A DNA stretch of 64,000 nucleotides from Prosthecobacter sp. (GTDB lineage Bacteria; Verrucomicrobiota; Verrucomicrobiia; Verrucomicrobiales; Verrucomicrobiaceae), in contig JABARQ010000013.1 in the NCBI GenBank assembly GCA_019186985.1, positions 214,176 through 278,175 on the forward strand, written 5' to 3'. Below, in pieces: positions 35,611 to 44,952 of the stretch (its first letter is position 1; each line of letters begins with the position of its first letter). The notes beneath the pieces are model-generated. The model did no database searches and was not told the DNA's origin. It saw only the letters and a program-made list of their open reading frames with translations. The position numbers were made by a program, and so were the translations under genes.

Positions 35611-36603
35611 TCAGGCAAGGTCCAGGATCACCTTGCCGCGCCGGCCGCCCTCGGCCGCCCTGGCCAGCGCCCTGCGAAAGTCCCGTAGCGGGATGACCTC
35701 GTCCACCGCCGTGTGCAGTTCATGATCCAGGATCATCCGGGTGAGGGGTTCCAGCGCCTTGTAGAGCTCGTCTGCGCCGGCCTTTTCAAACCAGCGGGTG
35801 ATCCACAGGCCGTGCAGGCGCAGGTTCTTGAAGATGAGGAATTTGTTAGGCACCTTGAGGCTGCGCCGGCTCATTGCGCCGTAGGTCACCAGCATGCCCT
35901 CGGGTGAGAGCAGGTCCATCAGGCGGATCGCGCTGTCACCGCCCACGGCGTTGGCCGCCAGCCGCACCGCGCTCCCCTTCAGGCATTCCCGCGCCGCGGC
36001 CAGGCCGTCCTCGTCATCCAGAAACACGGCATCGGCGCCAAGCGCCTTCATCTCCGCCACAAGCTCCGGCCTGCGGACGAAGTTCAGGGTGCGCAGGCCC
36101 TGCTTGCTGGCGATCTGGACCAGGGCCCTGCCGACGCCGGAATTGGCGGCGTTCTGAACCACCCAGTCGCCCTCGTTCAGATCCACATGCTGCGTGAGCA
36201 GATGCCAGGCGGTGACCGGGTTGATGCGCAGCATGCTGGCCTGCACGGGGTCGATCGACTCCGGCAGCAGGGCAAAGTGCTGCTCTGCGGCCGTCATGTG
36301 CTGGGTCCAGCAGCCGGCGCCGAGCAGCGGGATGACGACATCCCCCTTCTTCAGGGAGGTCACCAGAGGGCCGACGGCCTCGACTTCACCACAGCTTTCA
36401 TGACCTGGAACCGCCGGTGGGTGAGCTGCGCGGCCGTAGGTGCCCTCGATGAAGTTCAGGTCCGCCGGATTGACTGGCGCATAGCGCATCCGCACCCGCA
36501 CCTCATGGCCGCTTAGGGGGGGCAGGGGGCGTTCGGTCAGCTTCAGGACTTCTTCGGGACGGCCGATGGTGTCAAAGGACAGGCAGAGAGAGGTCGGGGA
36601 CAT
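35611..36603 (-). CDS. MECR/ETR-type 2-enoyl thioester reductase (MDR superfamily)
   Basis: 330 residues; NADPH-dependent reductase of the medium-chain dehydrogenase superfamily without catalytic zinc ligands. The N-terminal motif NPADLNFIEGTYG (residues 45-57) and the cofactor-domain motif NAANSGVGRALVQIA (151-165) match the mitochondrial-type enoyl-thioester reductase group (fatty acid synthesis, trans-2-enoyl to acyl). Length is usual. ATG 36603 is well placed. The recombinase gene lies 63 bp upstream on the same strand, so cotranscription is possible but no functional link is evident. A general quinone-oxidoreductase-like role is the main alternative. Confidence 0.82.
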   Translation of the reverse strand: MSPTSLCLSFDTIGRPEEVLKLTERPLPPLSGHEVRVRMRYAPVNPADLNFIEGTYGRAAHPPAVPGHESCGEVEAVGPLVTSLKKGDVVIPLLGAGCWTQHMTAAEQHFALLPESIDPVQASMLRINPVTAWHLLTQHVDLNEGDWVVQNAANSGVGRALVQIASKQGLRTLNFVRRPELVAEMKALGADAVFLDDEDGLAAARECLKGSAVRLAANAVGGDSAIRLMDLLSPEGMLVTYGAMSRRSLKVPNKFLIFKNLRLHGLWITRWFEKAGADELYKALEPLTRMILDHELHTAVDEVIPLRDFRRALARAAEGGRRGKVILDLA

Positions 36604-36666
36604 CCTTCAGCATGCACAGGCTGGTGGATCTGCACAAGCGCGGCCACACTCCTGTCATGGGCGGGC

Positions 36667-37557
36667 TCAGGCCCGCGGGTGAAACTGCCGGTGCACCTGG
36701 CGCAGGCGCTTCTGGTCCACATGCGTGTAGATCTGCGTGGTCGAAATGTCCGCATGTCCGAGCATCTCCTGGATCACGCGCAGGTCGGCGCCGTTGTTCA
36801 GCAGGTGGGTGGCAAAGGAGTGGCGCAGCAGGTGCGGATGAACATGGATGGACAAACCGGCGGCCCGGGCCCGTTCCTCGACGATCTGCCGGATGCGCGC
36901 CGCCGTCAGGTGGGTGCCCCGGATGGATAGGAAGAGGTGGCTTTGCGACTTCGGGGTGACCAGTTCCGGCCGGGCGTGATCCAGGTAGGAACGCAGGGCG
37001 TCAAGGGCGGCGCCACCGACGGGACAGAGCCTGGTCTTGGCCCCCTTGCCGGTCACACGGATCCAGCCTTCCTCCATGTTCAGGTTTTCCAGCCTGGCAC
37101 CGAGCAGTTCCGCGAGCCTCAGGCCGCTGGCATAGAACAGCTCCAGGATGGCGCGGTCACGGCGGTCCAGCGGGGAGTCTCCGGTGATGGATTCCACGAG
37201 CCGCCGGGCGTTTTCTTCGTTCAGGCTGCCGGGAAGGTGCTTGTCCACGCGGGGGGGCAGGATGGCTTCAGCGGGGTCGCCCTGGCGTTTGCCCCGGACC
37301 GCCAGCCAGCGGAAGAAGATCTTCACCGCCACCAGCTCCACCCGGGCGCTTGAGGCCGCCAGGCCGTCCTTTTTACGCCTGCCAAGGTGTTCGGTGAGGT
37401 GTGCCGTGGTCACGCCGGCGGCGTCTTCAATTTCGTGCCGTTCCTTCAGCCAGGAGGCCAGGTTCTCCAGGACTCTGCGGACCAGGAGCTGGTAGTTCAC
37501 GGACAGGCCCCGCTCGGTGGCCAGATGAAGGATGAATGAATCAATGAAGGCGAGCAC
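36667..37557 (-). CDS. Tyrosine recombinase, XerC/XerD type
   Basis: 296 residues, typical Xer length. The N-terminal SAM-like DNA-binding domain (FIDSFILHLATERGLS onward) precedes the catalytic domain with the R-H-R-H-Y set: Arg in YASGLRLAELLG, His and Arg in HLLRHSFATHLL, His in LGHADISTTQ and Tyr in IYTHV. The start is a GTG at 37557. Xer proteins resolve chromosome dimers at dif sites in the cytoplasm; whether this is XerC or XerD cannot be decided, and no dif-like site was identified. No phage or integrative-element genes surround it, which favours a housekeeping role. Confidence 0.9.
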   Translation of the reverse strand: MLAFIDSFILHLATERGLSVNYQLLVRRVLENLASWLKERHEIEDAAGVTTAHLTEHLGRRKKDGLAASSARVELVAVKIFFRWLAVRGKRQGDPAEAILPPRVDKHLPGSLNEENARRLVESITGDSPLDRRDRAILELFYASGLRLAELLGARLENLNMEEGWIRVTGKGAKTRLCPVGGAALDALRSYLDHARPELVTPKSQSHLFLSIRGTHLTAARIRQIVEERARAAGLSIHVHPHLLRHSFATHLLNNGADLRVIQEMLGHADISTTQIYTHVDQKRLRQVHRQFHPRA

Positions 37558-37683
37558 GGCGGGGTGGTGTCATGCATAGTCCTCCAAACCTCTGGCGGGC
37601 GCAAAGGAGGAAACAAACATCGCAAAAACTAAGGACCGGCATTTTGTGGCGTTAGAACAGGACCCCCTCACTTCCTTGCATTC

Positions 37684-38256
37684 ATGATGCTTCGCTCCCC
37701 CCTTGCCATTCTGCTTTCGACGCTTTCCGCCGCTGCGGTTGACTTCAAGAAGGACATCGCGCCGATCCTGGAGAAGAACTGTTATGAATGCCACAGCGAG
37801 CAGGCGAAGAAAAAGAAGGCCGGCTATGTGTTTGACGACCTGGAGACCCTGAAGCTGGACATCAACCCCAAGGGGGCGATCGTGCCGGGGAACCCTGCGG
37901 AGAGTCATTTTTTCATCGTCGTGGCCGACCCCAATCATGAGGCGCACATGCCTCCCGACGGCAACCTTTCCAGCGCCGAGATCGAAAAGCTGAGGGCCTG
38001 GATCACGGAAGGTGCGGCGTTGGATGGGGCAGGGGGCAGGATGACGCCGGTCAGCAGTGCAGGCAAGGCCAAGCCCGGGCTGCCTCCGATCATGACCTGG
38101 GTGAATTTTGAGGGTAAGAAGATCAAGGCCGGTTTTGTCAGGCTCGAGGGTGACAACGTCATCCTGCGCATGCCCGCGACGGGCCAGGAGGTGCCGTATC
38201 CGATGAGCAAGCTGGACACCACCAGCCAGCAGCAGGCGAAGGACTCGGCCCAGTAA
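37684..38256 (+). CDS. Small exported cytochrome-type protein with SHD1-like C-terminus
   Basis: 190 residues. A signal peptide (PLAILLSTLSAAA) is followed by a Planctomycetes-type cytochrome c domain with heme motif CYECH at residues 33-37 and the distal segment HEAHMPPDGNLSSAEIEKLR, where Met of MPPDG is the expected axial ligand. The last 55 residues (WVNFEGKKIKAGFVRLEGDN, VPYPMSKLDTTSQQQA) resemble an SHD1-type small beta domain, often attached to such proteins in this phylum. ATG 37684 precedes the signal peptide. It is transcribed away from the xer gene; 37558-37683 probably holds both promoters. Function unknown beyond probable periplasmic redox or binding. Confidence 0.78.
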   Translation: MMLRSPLAILLSTLSAAAVDFKKDIAPILEKNCYECHSEQAKKKKAGYVFDDLETLKLDINPKGAIVPGNPAESHFFIVVADPNHEAHMPPDGNLSSAEIEKLRAWITEGAALDGAGGRMTPVSSAGKAKPGLPPIMTWVNFEGKKIKAGFVRLEGDNVILRMPATGQEVPYPMSKLDTTSQQQAKDSAQ

Positions 38257-38414
38257 CCTCTCCGGACATGCGAAGCCCGGGGCTCTCCGTTGCGTGATCA
38301 GTCCGGCACTGCGAATGCGCATGAGCCCCGGCCGTGAAGCGGGCGGGTTTGGTGGCCTGTCCTGGTCCTGATGGCGGATGAAAGAGCGCGGCTGAAGCCT
38401 TGAATTGAAGAGGA

Positions 38415-40211
38415 TCAGCTGGTCTTGAGCACTTCGATGAAGGCTTCCTGGGGGATGTTCACCTTGCCGATGGCCTTCATCTTCTTCTTACCCTCCTTCT
38501 GCTTCTCGAGGAGCTTGCGCTTGCGGGTGATGTCGCCGCCGTAGCACTTGGCGGTCACGTCCTTGCGCAGGGCGCTGATGCTTTCGCGGGCGATGATCTT
38601 GCCGCCGATGGCGGCCTGGATGGCGACGACGAAGAGCTGCTGGGGGATGACCTCCTTGAGCTTGCCGCAGAGCTGGCGGCCGCGGCTCTCCGCCTTGCTG
38701 CGGTGGACGATGCAGGAGAAGGCGTCCACGGGATCGCCGGCGATGAGGATGTCCATCTTCACCAGTTCGGCGGGCTGGTAGCCGGCGTGTTCATAATCCA
38801 TGCTGCCGTAGCCGCGGGTGATGGACTTGAGCTTGTCGTTGAAGTCCACGAGGATCTCGTTCAGCGGCATCACGGTGTGGAGCAGGACGCGGCGGTCGTC
38901 GAGGGTCTCGGTGTTGTTGACCTGGCCGCGCTTGTCCATGACGAGCTGCATCATGTCCCCGATGTGCTCGTTCGGGATCATGATGTTGACCTTGACGATG
39001 GGCTCGCGGATTTCGTCGATCTCCTGGGCGCTGGGAAGGAAGGTGGGGTTGTCCACCATGAGCTCCTCGCCGTTGGTCTTGCGGACCTCGTAGATCACGG
39101 AGGGGTACGTCGAGATGACGTCCATGTTGAACTCGCGGCGCAGGCGCTCCTGGACGATCTCCATGTGCAGGAGGCCGAGGAAGCCGCAGCGGAAGCCGAA
39201 GCCGAGGGCGGCGGAGCTTTCGCTCATGAAGGTGAAGGCGGCGTCGTTGATCTGGAGCTTGCCGACGGCGAGCTTCAATGCCTCGAAGTCATCCGTGCTG
39301 ACGGGATAGATGCCGCTGAAGACGAGGGGATGGATCTCCTTGAAGCCGGGGAGGGGCTGCGGAGCGGGCCTTTTGCTCTCGGTGATGGTGTCGCCGATCT
39401 TGACGTCGGCGGTGGACTTCACGTTGGCGATCAGGTAGCCGACGTCGCCGGGCTCAAGCTTCTCGCAGGCGGTCATCTTCGGGCGGAAGATGCCGACGTC
39501 CTTGATTTCGTAGTCGAGCCCGGTGGACATCATGCGGATCTTCTGGCCGCGCACGATGGTGCCGCTGACGACGCGGACGTAGCTGACGACGCCGCGGTAG
39601 GCGTCGAAGACGGAGTCAAAGACGGAGGCGCGCAGGTAGCCGTCACCGGGGTCCTTGGGCGCGGGGATGTAGGCGACGATGGCCTCCAGGATGTCCTCGA
39701 TGCCGATGCCCATCTTGGCGCTGGCGGGCACGGCCTCATCAGCGGGGAGCTGGAGGATGTCCTCGAGCTGGCGCTTGCACTTGTCGATGTCGGCGCTGGG
39801 GAGGTCGACCTTGTTGATGACGGGGATGACATGCAGGTTCTGCTGCATCGCCAGGTTGAGGTTGGCGACGGTCTGTGCCTCGACGCCCTGGGAGGCGTCG
39901 ATCAGCAGCAGGGCGCCTTCGCAGGCGGCGAGGGAGCGGCTGACTTCATAGCTGAAGTCCACATGGCCGGGGGTGTCGAGCAGGTTCAGCTTGTAATCCT
40001 GGCCGTTTTTGGCCTTGTAAAACATGCACACCGGATGCGCCTTGATGGTGATGCCGCGTTCGCGCTCCAGGTCCATCGCATCCAGGAGCTGGGCCTGCTG
40101 CTCACGCTGGGAGATCGTCTTGGTGAACTCCAGCAGGCGGTCCGAGAGCGTGGTCTTCCCGTGGTCGATGTGGGCGATGATGGAGAAGTTGCGGGTGTTT
40201 TCGATGGGCAT
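38415..40211 (-). CDS. lepA: Elongation factor 4 (LepA) GTPase
   Basis: 598 residues, the standard LepA length. It binds the ribosome and can back-translocate or rescue stalled complexes. The GTPase motifs are intact: G1 AHIDHGKTT (residues 13-21), G2 region [13 protein letters not shown]3 [13 protein letters not shown]4 NKVDLPSAD. The C-terminal LepA-specific domain is present ([40 protein letters not shown]). The start ATG 40211 fits the family. The small prepilin-like gene lies 209 bp upstream on the same strand. Confidence 0.97.
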   Translation of the reverse strand: MPIENTRNFSIIAHIDHGKTTLSDRLLEFTKTISQREQQAQLLDAMDLERERGITIKAHPVCMFYKAKNGQDYKLNLLDTPGHVDFSYEVSRSLAACEGALLLIDASQGVEAQTVANLNLAMQQNLHVIPVINKVDLPSADIDKCKRQLEDILQLPADEAVPASAKMGIGIEDILEAIVAYIPAPKDPGDGYLRASVFDSVFDAYRGVVSYVRVVSGTIVRGQKIRMMSTGLDYEIKDVGIFRPKMTACEKLEPGDVGYLIANVKSTADVKIGDTITESKRPAPQPLPGFKEIHPLVFSGIYPVSTDDFEALKLAVGKLQINDAAFTFMSESSAALGFGFRCGFLGLLHMEIVQERLRREFNMDVISTYPSVIYEVRKTNGEELMVDNPTFLPSAQEIDEIREPIVKVNIMIPNEHIGDMMQLVMDKRGQVNNTETLDDRRVLLHTVMPLNEILVDFNDKLKSITRGYGSMDYEHAGYQPAELVKMDILIAGDPVDAFSCIVHRSKAESRGRQLCGKLKEVIPQQLFVVAIQAAIGGKIIARESISALRKDVTAKCYGGDITRKRKLLEKQKEGKKKMKAIGKVNIPQEAFIEVLKTS

Positions 40212-40420
40212 CCGGGGAAACGGGCGGCGGTTTGGGGGCGGAGCTAGTAGCCGCGACGGGGGGAGGGGTCAAGCAGTGCCACAAGGGCGGTGCGGCTCAT
40301 CTTCAGGCGAAGGACAGGCCGAGGATGCCATGCTTTGAAGTCGATGACAGCACTCCGAGGCGGAGGATGTGTCTTCGGTGCCTTCCTGGGGGGAGGAGCT
40401 TCTTTTCAAGAACCCCAGGG

Positions 40421-40783
40421 TCAGGGCTTGGTGGATGCGCTGGCGGGAGAGGGGGCCGCCTTGGGAGGCACCACGGGCTTGTCCGACTGGGAACTGACGG
40501 GGGGCTTGGGAGATTCCGGTGCTTTGGCGGCCGACGGTGGTGTCATTGATGCAGGCGAAGTCAACGGGGCCGGTGAGGGCTGCGGGTTTTTGCCGACGAC
40601 CTCCCTGCCATTGATGACGATCGGCTTGGGCGTGATCTCGGGTTCGGGCAGCTTGTAAACCCCCATCTGCACCAGGGCCACGGGGACAAGGGTGATGATC
40701 AGGAGAACCGAGGTGCAGAGCACGACCAGGGACTCCAGAATCGTCAGTCCTCTGGAGAGTTGTGGCCGCTGAGTTAACATCAT
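40421..40783 (-). CDS. Prepilin-like membrane protein with proline-rich tail
   Basis: 120 residues from ATG 40783. The N-terminus RGLTILESLVVLCTSV has the prepilin layout: Gly before the cleavage point, then a hydrophobic helix with Glu at +5, followed by more than 20 hydrophobic residues. The C-terminal 80 residues are Pro/Ser/Ala/Lys-rich and look disordered, so it is not a normal pilin globular head. The frame is open upstream, but codons there have no features. It is convergent with nothing and lies between the P-loop gene and lepA on one strand. It could be a minor pseudopilin or a protein merely sharing the helix pattern. Confidence 0.6.
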   Translation of the reverse strand: MMLTQRPQLSRGLTILESLVVLCTSVLLIITLVPVALVQMGVYKLPEPEITPKPIVINGREVVGKNPQPSPAPLTSPASMTPPSAAKAPESPKPPVSSQSDKPVVPPKAAPSPASASTKP

Positions 40784-40961
40784 GGTTGAACTAACATTGC
40801 CGATGACGGCTGGCAACGGCCAAATGGAAGGTGTTGGCCCGGGGCTCTGCAACGTTTTGCGCACTTGCCGTTCTTGCCTGGGCTGCAAATGCAGGACGGC
40901 GCCCGGGGAGGAGCCCGGACGCCGTTCCGCAGGAAGGATTCGTGGATGAATGCAGGACGAT

Positions 40962-41705
40962 TCAGAGGCTGCGCGCCTTGGTCCTGCCTTTCTTGGCCAG
41001 GGGCCTGGGCTGCAGGGTCGGCCTGAAAGCTTCGCCAAAAAGGTACTGGCGGGCGCTTTCCACCTGGCCGAGCACCCGGTCCTGCCACTTGATGAAGTCC
41101 TTGCCCAGGTTTTCCTGAAGAGAGGTGTCCAGGAGCACTTCGGAAAGCTCCAGATGGCGCGCGTGGAGGTCGTGTTCGATCTGAAAGCCGACTTCGGGGA
41201 TGTGCAGTTCGACGGCTTCGAACATGTCCATCACCCGGGCGGCATAGCTGCGGTCCCAGACCTTGTCGTCGTCCTCATAACTGCTGGTGACGAGATGGGC
41301 GATCAGGTATTCCGCGTGGTCGGAGAAGGTTTCCGCCGCCTCGATGACGGAGTCAAAGCTCTCGCTCTCGCTGGTCACGGGAAGCACGACGGAAAGGCTG
41401 ACACCTGCCTCGTCCAGAACGGCTTCCAGGGAATGGTTGGTGTAAAACTTCCCAAAGAAGTCTCCCTGGCCGGTGGTGACCTCCAGGACAGTGATGGGAC
41501 TTTCGTCCACCATCTCCAGGAATGTCCGCGGGGTGAGCCGACTGGCGTCGAGCAGGCTTTCATCGTCATCCGATTCGGTTTCCTCGACCAGGGTTTTTAG
41601 CTGGTGAGAAACGCCGAAGCGGCTCAGGTAGTGGCTGAAGCAACGGGCGAGAGTGCTCTTGCCCGTGGAAGGGTAGTCATTCAGGAGGAGGATGAGCTTC
41701 TTCAT
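40962..41705 (-). CDS. P-loop NTPase-like protein of unknown function
   Basis: 247 residues. The N-terminus, MKKLILLLNDYPSTGKSTLA, is a beta strand plus a Walker A-like loop, but the first conserved Gly of GxxxxGK[ST] is replaced by Asp (DYPSTGKS). After it come an acidic stretch (EETESDDDES), a strand ending ITVLEVTTGQGDF that could be Walker B-like, and a basic tail (KKGRTKARSL). The pattern suggests a small, single-domain NTPase of the ParA/TraL-like kind, but no family is recognised with certainty. ATG 41705 directly precedes the P-loop. The gene has a strikingly AT-rich upstream region. Confidence 0.7.
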   Translation of the reverse strand: MKKLILLLNDYPSTGKSTLARCFSHYLSRFGVSHQLKTLVEETESDDDESLLDASRLTPRTFLEMVDESPITVLEVTTGQGDFFGKFYTNHSLEAVLDEAGVSLSVVLPVTSESESFDSVIEAAETFSDHAEYLIAHLVTSSYEDDDKVWDRSYAARVMDMFEAVELHIPEVGFQIEHDLHARHLELSEVLLDTSLQENLGKDFIKWQDRVLGQVESARQYLFGEAFRPTLQPRPLAKKGRTKARSL

Positions 41706-42029
41706 AATGGTGGATCGAATTTATTTCGATTTTCATAAATATTTTATAAAATATAAATTATATGGCAAGAATAATTTTTCGGATTTCTAAAATTTCTATA
41801 AACTGGCTTCTCTAATAGAATGCGCCTGTCGCGGATCGAGAAAACCCCCGGTAGCCCATTCTGCCACTTTCCAAAGAGGACATCCAAGGCAGGGCATGCG
41901 GGGACAGGCCTCCGCAAAGTTTTCAAAAAGTCTCGGTGCGAAAGGGGCGGCAGGGTGTCGAAGGGGGATCTGGAAAAAGCCTCAACCCTACCCAAGAAGG
42001 GTTCCATCTCCGCGTCATGACCTTTGATC
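41706..42029. other. AT-rich intergenic region between divergent genes
   Basis: 324 bp. About 41706-41825 is extremely AT-rich, unlike its surroundings. A reverse-strand TATAAT (41757-41762) could be the -10 element for the P-loop gene, with a leader of about 45 nt; no good -35 is visible, so this is tentative. The remainder, 41826-42029, is of normal composition; a small inverted repeat (AACCCT/AGGGTT) lies near 41983-42002. The sigma factor promoter probably also lies here. Confidence 0.45.
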
Positions 42030-42587
42030 ATGCAGTCCATGAACGACGAAGCCCAAACCCTTCTCCTCGCCGCCCTGGAGCGTTATGAAAGACCGCTGAT
42101 CCGCTACGCCCTGAATTTTACGGGCGACCTTGAGGAGGCCAGGGACGTGGTTCAGGACACCTTCCTGCGGCTCAGTCAGCAGGAAAGGCTTCCGGAGGTG
42201 GAGAAGCTGGCGCCCTGGCTGTTCACCGTCTGCAAAAACCGGGCGCTCGATTTTCAGCGCAAGCACGCGCGGCTGGTGGTCACGGAGGTGGCGGTTCTGG
42301 ACCTGGAGAGCTCGGAGGGGGCGCGGCCCGGGGAGGCCATGGAGTCGAGGGAGAACGCCGCCGCGCTGCGTCTGCTGATCGAACAGCTTCCCGCCCGTCA
42401 GCGGGAGGCGGTGACCTTGAAGTTCATCGCAGGGCTCGACTACAAGGAGATGAGCCGGGTGATGAAGACGAGCATCGGCAATGTTGGCTACCTGATCCAT
42501 CACGGCGTGCAGGCCCTGCGGCAGAAGTGGCGGGAGATGGAGGCCCGGCAGGAGAAGCCCCTTCAGCCGGTGCTGGCGCATGGATGA
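42030..42587 (+). CDS. ECF-type RNA polymerase sigma factor
   Basis: 185 residues. Region 2 is seen in LEEARDVVQDTFLRLSQQ and WLFTVCKNRALDFQRK, region 4 in LPARQREAVTLKFIAGLDYK and the helix-turn-helix ending VGYLIHHGVQALRQ. The size and two-domain layout are those of a group 4 (ECF) sigma factor. ATG 42030 is chosen; ATG 42039 is possible, and no clear ribosome site helps. The stop overlaps the start of the vWA gene by 4 bp (ATGA), so the two are translationally coupled, and the downstream protein is a natural candidate for its regulator. Confidence 0.88.
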   Translation: MQSMNDEAQTLLLAALERYERPLIRYALNFTGDLEEARDVVQDTFLRLSQQERLPEVEKLAPWLFTVCKNRALDFQRKHARLVVTEVAVLDLESSEGARPGEAMESRENAAALRLLIEQLPARQREAVTLKFIAGLDYKEMSRVMKTSIGNVGYLIHHGVQALRQKWREMEARQEKPLQPVLAHG

Positions 42588-44812
42588 CACCCCTAACTTA
42601 TTTCTTAGACATGAAACCTGAAGACCTCACCGCCTGGGCCCTGGATGAACTCAGCCCTGAAGACCGCGCCGCCGCCGAAGCCGTGCTCGGCTCCGATGCG
42701 AAGACGCAGGAGGATGCGCGCCTGACCCGGTCCTTCTGCGCCTTTCTCAGCCATGAGCTGATGGACGATGCCCTGGCGCTCAAGCCTGCCCAGCGGGCTG
42801 CGATTCTGGCCGCCCGGTCACCCGTCCGGCCAAGGATGGAGGCCTCCTTCAAGCCACGCCCCCTGCGATGGTTCCAGCGTCCCGCCATTCCAATGGCCGC
42901 CGCTGCGGCGGTCATTGTCGTGGGCAGCCTGGCCGCGCTTCACCTTTCCCATCCGTCTCAGGAGAAAGGAAGGGAGATGCAGCTGGCCCAGAGAGAGGGT
43001 GTCAGGGTTTCGGGGCTGAAGCGCAGCGTCGATGATTTTTCCGAGAGCGCAGAACCTTCACTGCGGCTTCCGGGGCTGCCTGTTGCCTCTGCGGGTCCGG
43101 ACCTCTTCAAGGGCGGGCTCCGTCAACCCATGCCCGAGAGCAAGCCGGACCTGGTGGCAGCGGCCAGGCCTGCTTCGTCACCGCTGCCTCCGGCTTTGGA
43201 CTCCGCAGGCATGGTGGCCGCCAAGTCTGCAAACATCACGCTCGGAGCCGGGGTTACGGTCTCTGAAGCTTTTGGCGGGGGGGCTCAGTCTCCTGCCGCA
43301 CCCATGCCTTCCGTGAGGCTGCTCGAAAAAGAGGCAGAGGCAGGCTTCCGAAGGCTGGTGCCTGGTGAAGCGGAGGACTATGGCAGGAACGTCGAGAACG
43401 GCCTGGCCAGCGTCGCCCGCGAGCCGCTCTCGACCTTTTCCATCGATGTGGACACGGCGTCTTATGCAAACGTGCGGCGCTTTCTCAATCACAACTCCCG
43501 GCCGCCACGGGATGCGGTGCGGATTGAGGAATTGATCAACTACTTCCCGACTCCGGAGCCCGGGCCGACGTCGCATGCCGCGCACCCGATCCTGGTGAGG
43601 GCTGAAATGGCCGCTTGCCCCTGGCAGCCCCGGCACAGGCTGGCGAGGATCCATCTGAAGGCACGCGAGGTGCCGACGGGCAGCAGGCCCGGCAACCTGG
43701 TGTTTCTTGTCGATGTGTCCGGTTCGATGAACAGCGAGGACAAGCTGCCCCTGGTGCAGCGCAGCCTGCGCATGCTGGTGGAACGGCTGGGCGAGGCGGA
43801 CCGCGTCGCCATGGTGACCTATGCCGGCGGCACCGAGGTGGTGCTGCCTTCCACGAACGGTTTGAAAAAGGCGGAGGTTCTGGCTGCCGTGGACCGCCTT
43901 CAGGCCGGGGGAAGCACGCATGGCAGCGCCGGAATCAGGCTGGCCTACGAGCAGGCGGTGGCCGGCTTCATCCAGGGCGGTGTCAACCGGGTCATCCTGT
44001 GCACCGACGGGGATTTCAATGTCGGCATCAGCGATCCGAAGGAGCTGGCGGACTTCATTGCGGGCCAGGCGCGCAGCGGCGTGTTCCTGAGCGTGCTTGG
44101 CTTCGGCTCAGGCAACCTCAAGGACCGCACCCTGGAAACCCTGGCCGACAAGGGCAACGGCCTGTATGCCTGCATCGACAGCGTCAGCGAGGCGCGAAAG
44201 GTGCTCGTGGAGCAGATGCAGGGAACCCTGGTGACAGTGGCGAAGGACGTGAAGGTGCAGGTGGAGTTCAATCCCGCCGCAGTGCGTGAGCACCGTCTGA
44301 TCGGCTATGAAAACCGCCTGCTGGCGAAGGAGGATTTCAATGACGACGGCAAGGATGCCGGTGATGTCGGCGCCGGGCACAGCGTCGTGGCGCTTTATGA
44401 GCTCGTGCCTGCGGGGCTGCCGCCGGGGGCTGAACCGGGGCCGGTGGTGGACAGGTTGAAGTATCAGCCTGAGGAAATCCGCCTTGCGGCCCCGCCTTCT
44501 CCGTCCGCCTCCGCTGCGGGCAGCCTTGAGGCGCTGACTGTGAAGGTGCGCTACAAGGAGCCCGAGGGGAATGTCAGCAGGCTCGTTGAAGTGGCGCTGA
44601 AGGATGACGCGCTGCCTGTGGAAAAGGCGGGCAGGGAGTTCAAGTTCACCGCCGCAGTGGCAGGCTTTGGACTGCTCCTGCGCGAATCCCCGCATGCCGG
44701 ACAGCTGAGCTGGGACCTGATCCGGCGGCTGGCCCGTGAAGGCAAGGGGGAGGATGCCCTTGGCTATCGGGGTGAGTTTCTGCAGCTCATTGAAAAAGCG
44801 GCGGCGAGGTGA
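42584..44812 (+). CDS. Membrane protein with anti-sigma-like N-terminus and vWA domain (YfbK-like)
   Basis: 742 residues. The cytoplasmic N-terminus (LTAWALDELSPEDRAAAEAV) resembles the short helical domain of proteins that sit beside ECF sigma genes. One transmembrane helix (PMAAAAAVIVVGSLAALHL, about residues 105-123) follows. After a low-complexity linker come the vWF_A-N and von Willebrand A domains: MIDAS motif DVSGSM near residue 376, CTDGDFNVG later, and a C-terminal DUF3520-like part (ALTVKVRYKEPEG, SWDLIRRLAREGKGEDALGY). Start 42584 overlaps the sigma stop in ATGA; an alternative ATG is 42611. The vWA part would be periplasmic. Coupling suggests it controls the sigma factor; this is inference. 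Confidence 0.85.
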   Translation: MTPLTYFLDMKPEDLTAWALDELSPEDRAAAEAVLGSDAKTQEDARLTRSFCAFLSHELMDDALALKPAQRAAILAARSPVRPRMEASFKPRPLRWFQRPAIPMAAAAAVIVVGSLAALHLSHPSQEKGREMQLAQREGVRVSGLKRSVDDFSESAEPSLRLPGLPVASAGPDLFKGGLRQPMPESKPDLVAAARPASSPLPPALDSAGMVAAKSANITLGAGVTVSEAFGGGAQSPAAPMPSVRLLEKEAEAGFRRLVPGEAEDYGRNVENGLASVAREPLSTFSIDVDTASYANVRRFLNHNSRPPRDAVRIEELINYFPTPEPGPTSHAAHPILVRAEMAACPWQPRHRLARIHLKAREVPTGSRPGNLVFLVDVSGSMNSEDKLPLVQRSLRMLVERLGEADRVAMVTYAGGTEVVLPSTNGLKKAEVLAAVDRLQAGGSTHGSAGIRLAYEQAVAGFIQGGVNRVILCTDGDFNVGISDPKELADFIAGQARSGVFLSVLGFGSGNLKDRTLETLADKGNGLYACIDSVSEARKVLVEQMQGTLVTVAKDVKVQVEFNPAAVREHRLIGYENRLLAKEDFNDDGKDAGDVGAGHSVVALYELVPAGLPPGAEPGPVVDRLKYQPEEIRLAAPPSPSASAAGSLEALTVKVRYKEPEGNVSRLVEVALKDDALPVEKAGREFKFTAAVAGFGLLLRESPHAGQLSWDLIRRLAREGKGEDALGYRGEFLQLIEKAAAR

Positions 44813-44952
44813 GGGGAGCTCATGCCTTCTCCGATTTTCGGGTGTCATGCATTTGGGTGCCGGCCTTCGGCTGATCCCGGGGCGAGATGGCCCTCCTGCT
44901 CCGCCGGATCGCCGCTGGCAGGTTTTCAAACACGGCCTAGGGTGAACCTGAG

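Noticed and set aside
37570..38322. Minus-strand frame of 250 codons opposite the small cytochrome gene
   Set aside because: Antisense to a gene with signal peptide and CxxCH motif; no features.
38703..40247. Plus-strand frame of 514 codons over lepA
   Set aside because: Antisense to a near-certain LepA gene; Asp/Val/Gly-rich artefact.
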